Assembly: GCF_019134595.1 (NCBI RefSeq)
Contig: NZ_CP077770.1
Span: forward strand, 3,716,501-3,780,500
From: Pseudoalteromonas shioyasakiensis
GTDB taxonomy: Bacteria > Pseudomonadota > Gammaproteobacteria > Enterobacterales > Alteromonadaceae
Length of the DNA: 64,000 nt
Direction of reading: 5' to 3'
The notes beneath the pieces are model-generated. The model saw only the letters and a list, made by a program, of their open reading frames with translations. It ran no database searches and was not told the origin of the DNA. A program made the translations under genes and the position numbers. How positions within the stretch are numbered: the stretch's first letter is position 1; each line of letters opens with the position of its first letter. Below are positions 63,491 through 64,000 of this stretch, piece by piece.

Positions 63491-63883
63491 ACGCGCTAAA
63501 GCATGCCCTACTGTCGTCATTTATGGTGACAAAGAATACATATTAACGCGCTAAAGCACGCCCTACGTAGGTTGTCATTTATGGCGACAAAGAATATATA
63601 CTAACGCGCTAAAGCACGTCCTACGTAGGTCGCCATTTATGGCGACAAAGAATACATACTAACGCGCTAAAGCACGTCCTACCGTAGGTCGTCATTTATG
63701 GCGACAAAGAATATATACTAACGTGCTAAAGCACGTCCTATGTAGGTCGTCATTTATGGCGACAAAGAATACATACTAACGCGCTAAAGCACGCCCTACG
63801 TAGATTTTCATTTATGGCGAGAAAGAATACATACTAACGCGCTAAAGCACGTCGTCGTCATTTATGGCGACAATCAATCACAA
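63491..63883. repeat. Seven tandem repeats of about 58 bp
   Basis: ACGCGCTAAAGCACG-type units begin at 63491, 63546, 63604, 63662, 63721, 63779 and 63837 (55, 58, 58, 59, 58, 58 bp apart). Each carries a CCTACGTAGG palindrome and a GTCGCCATTTATGGCGAC hairpin, perfect in the third copy, then AAAGAATACATACTA. The last copy is truncated after the hairpin. Copies differ by point changes and small indels. No coding frame crosses it. Confidence 0.88.
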
Positions 63884-63900
63884 GAAAACAGAATTCCAAT

Positions 63901-64000
63901 ATGGATAACTACCTAAGTTATCTACAAGCTTTTTTCTCAAAGGGTTTGCTGCTATGTATCTGGCTACTGCTATTCTACTTTCTTCTTCACGTAGTGCATG
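63901..64000 (+). CDS. Partial, unidentified membrane protein
   Basis: An open frame starts at ATG 63901 and runs off the window (33 codons visible: MDNYLSYLQAFFSKGLLLC and on). The visible part has a hydrophobic segment (KGLLLCIWLLLFYFLLHVV), so a membrane or signal-anchored protein is likely. There is no clear Shine-Dalgarno, and too little is present to name it. Confidence 0.4.
   Translation, partial: MDNYLSYLQAFFSKGLLLCIWLLLFYFLLHVVH

Noticed and set aside
63491..63883. Possible CRISPR array
   Set aside because: The units repeat along their full 58 bp, so there are no variable spacers, and no cas genes lie nearby.

Overview
The window looks like chromosomal DNA of a marine gammaproteobacterium of the Alteromonadales, most likely Pseudoalteromonas or a close relative. 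This is inferred from the moderate to low GC content, the several large TonB-dependent receptors, the secreted and lipoprotein glycoside hydrolases and proteases, and families common in that group (DUF3019, DUF4019, DUF3297, ZrgA-like, MipA/OmpV). I saw no rRNA, tRNA or CRISPR array and no complete insertion sequence. I did see a REP-associated transposase with its repeats, two other tandem-repeat arrays and one MITE-like element.

Positions 1-29700 are dominated by an arabinan / L-arabinose utilisation island. It has four GH43 enzymes (38-1012, 9965-10927, 11281-14700, 18580-20529), a GH127 beta-L-arabinofuranosidase lipoprotein (2418-4862), a GPH-family sugar symporter (4940-6277), a TonB-dependent receptor (6550-9366), an exported mutarotase (20542-21753), a HAD phosphatase, araB-araD-araA, transaldolase and transketolase. 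The inferred flow is: surface and secreted arabinanases cut the polymer, the receptor imports oligosaccharides, periplasmic enzymes release arabinose, the symporter takes it up, AraA/AraB/AraD convert it to xylulose-5-phosphate, and Tal/Tkt feed it to central metabolism. A TTGTAT-type motif recurs before several of these genes, but no arabinose regulator gene is in the window. A RAYT transposase with five REP-like units (1021-1973), a small coiled-coil protein, a REC-GGDEF cyclase, two DUF4019 paralogues and an array of roughly 250-270 bp repeats interrupt the island.

Positions 30000-33250 hold an envelope cassette: MipA/OmpV porin-like protein, DUF3019 protein, response regulator and histidine kinase, tightly overlapping. 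A very large S8 protease with a sorting tail follows (33405-38351).

Positions 38400-48040 form a metal-homeostasis region. A siderophore-type receptor plus DUF1624 membrane protein, a TonB-C-like periplasmic protein, MerC-like, Zur and ZrgA-like genes, a His-rich ZnuD-like receptor and an AztD-like His-rich lipoprotein are all there. Two pairs of Zur-box-like palindromes, each with 28 bp between centres, lie before the two receptors and suggest one zinc-starvation regulon.

Positions 48196-55425 carry a tricorn-type protease, then an rtcB2-prfH RNA-repair operon whose third gene (low-molecular-weight phosphatase-like) has lost its native start to a 265 bp MITE-like element, and then a beta-lactamase-family hydrolase. 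The operon has a multi-stem leader. Positions 55600-64000 hold a DEAD-box helicase, an esterase with a TPR-like tail, a frameshifted D-aminoacylase-type amidohydrolase, glmS, a DeoR-family regulator, a hexapeptide acetyltransferase, seven 58 bp tandem repeats and the start of an unidentified membrane protein.
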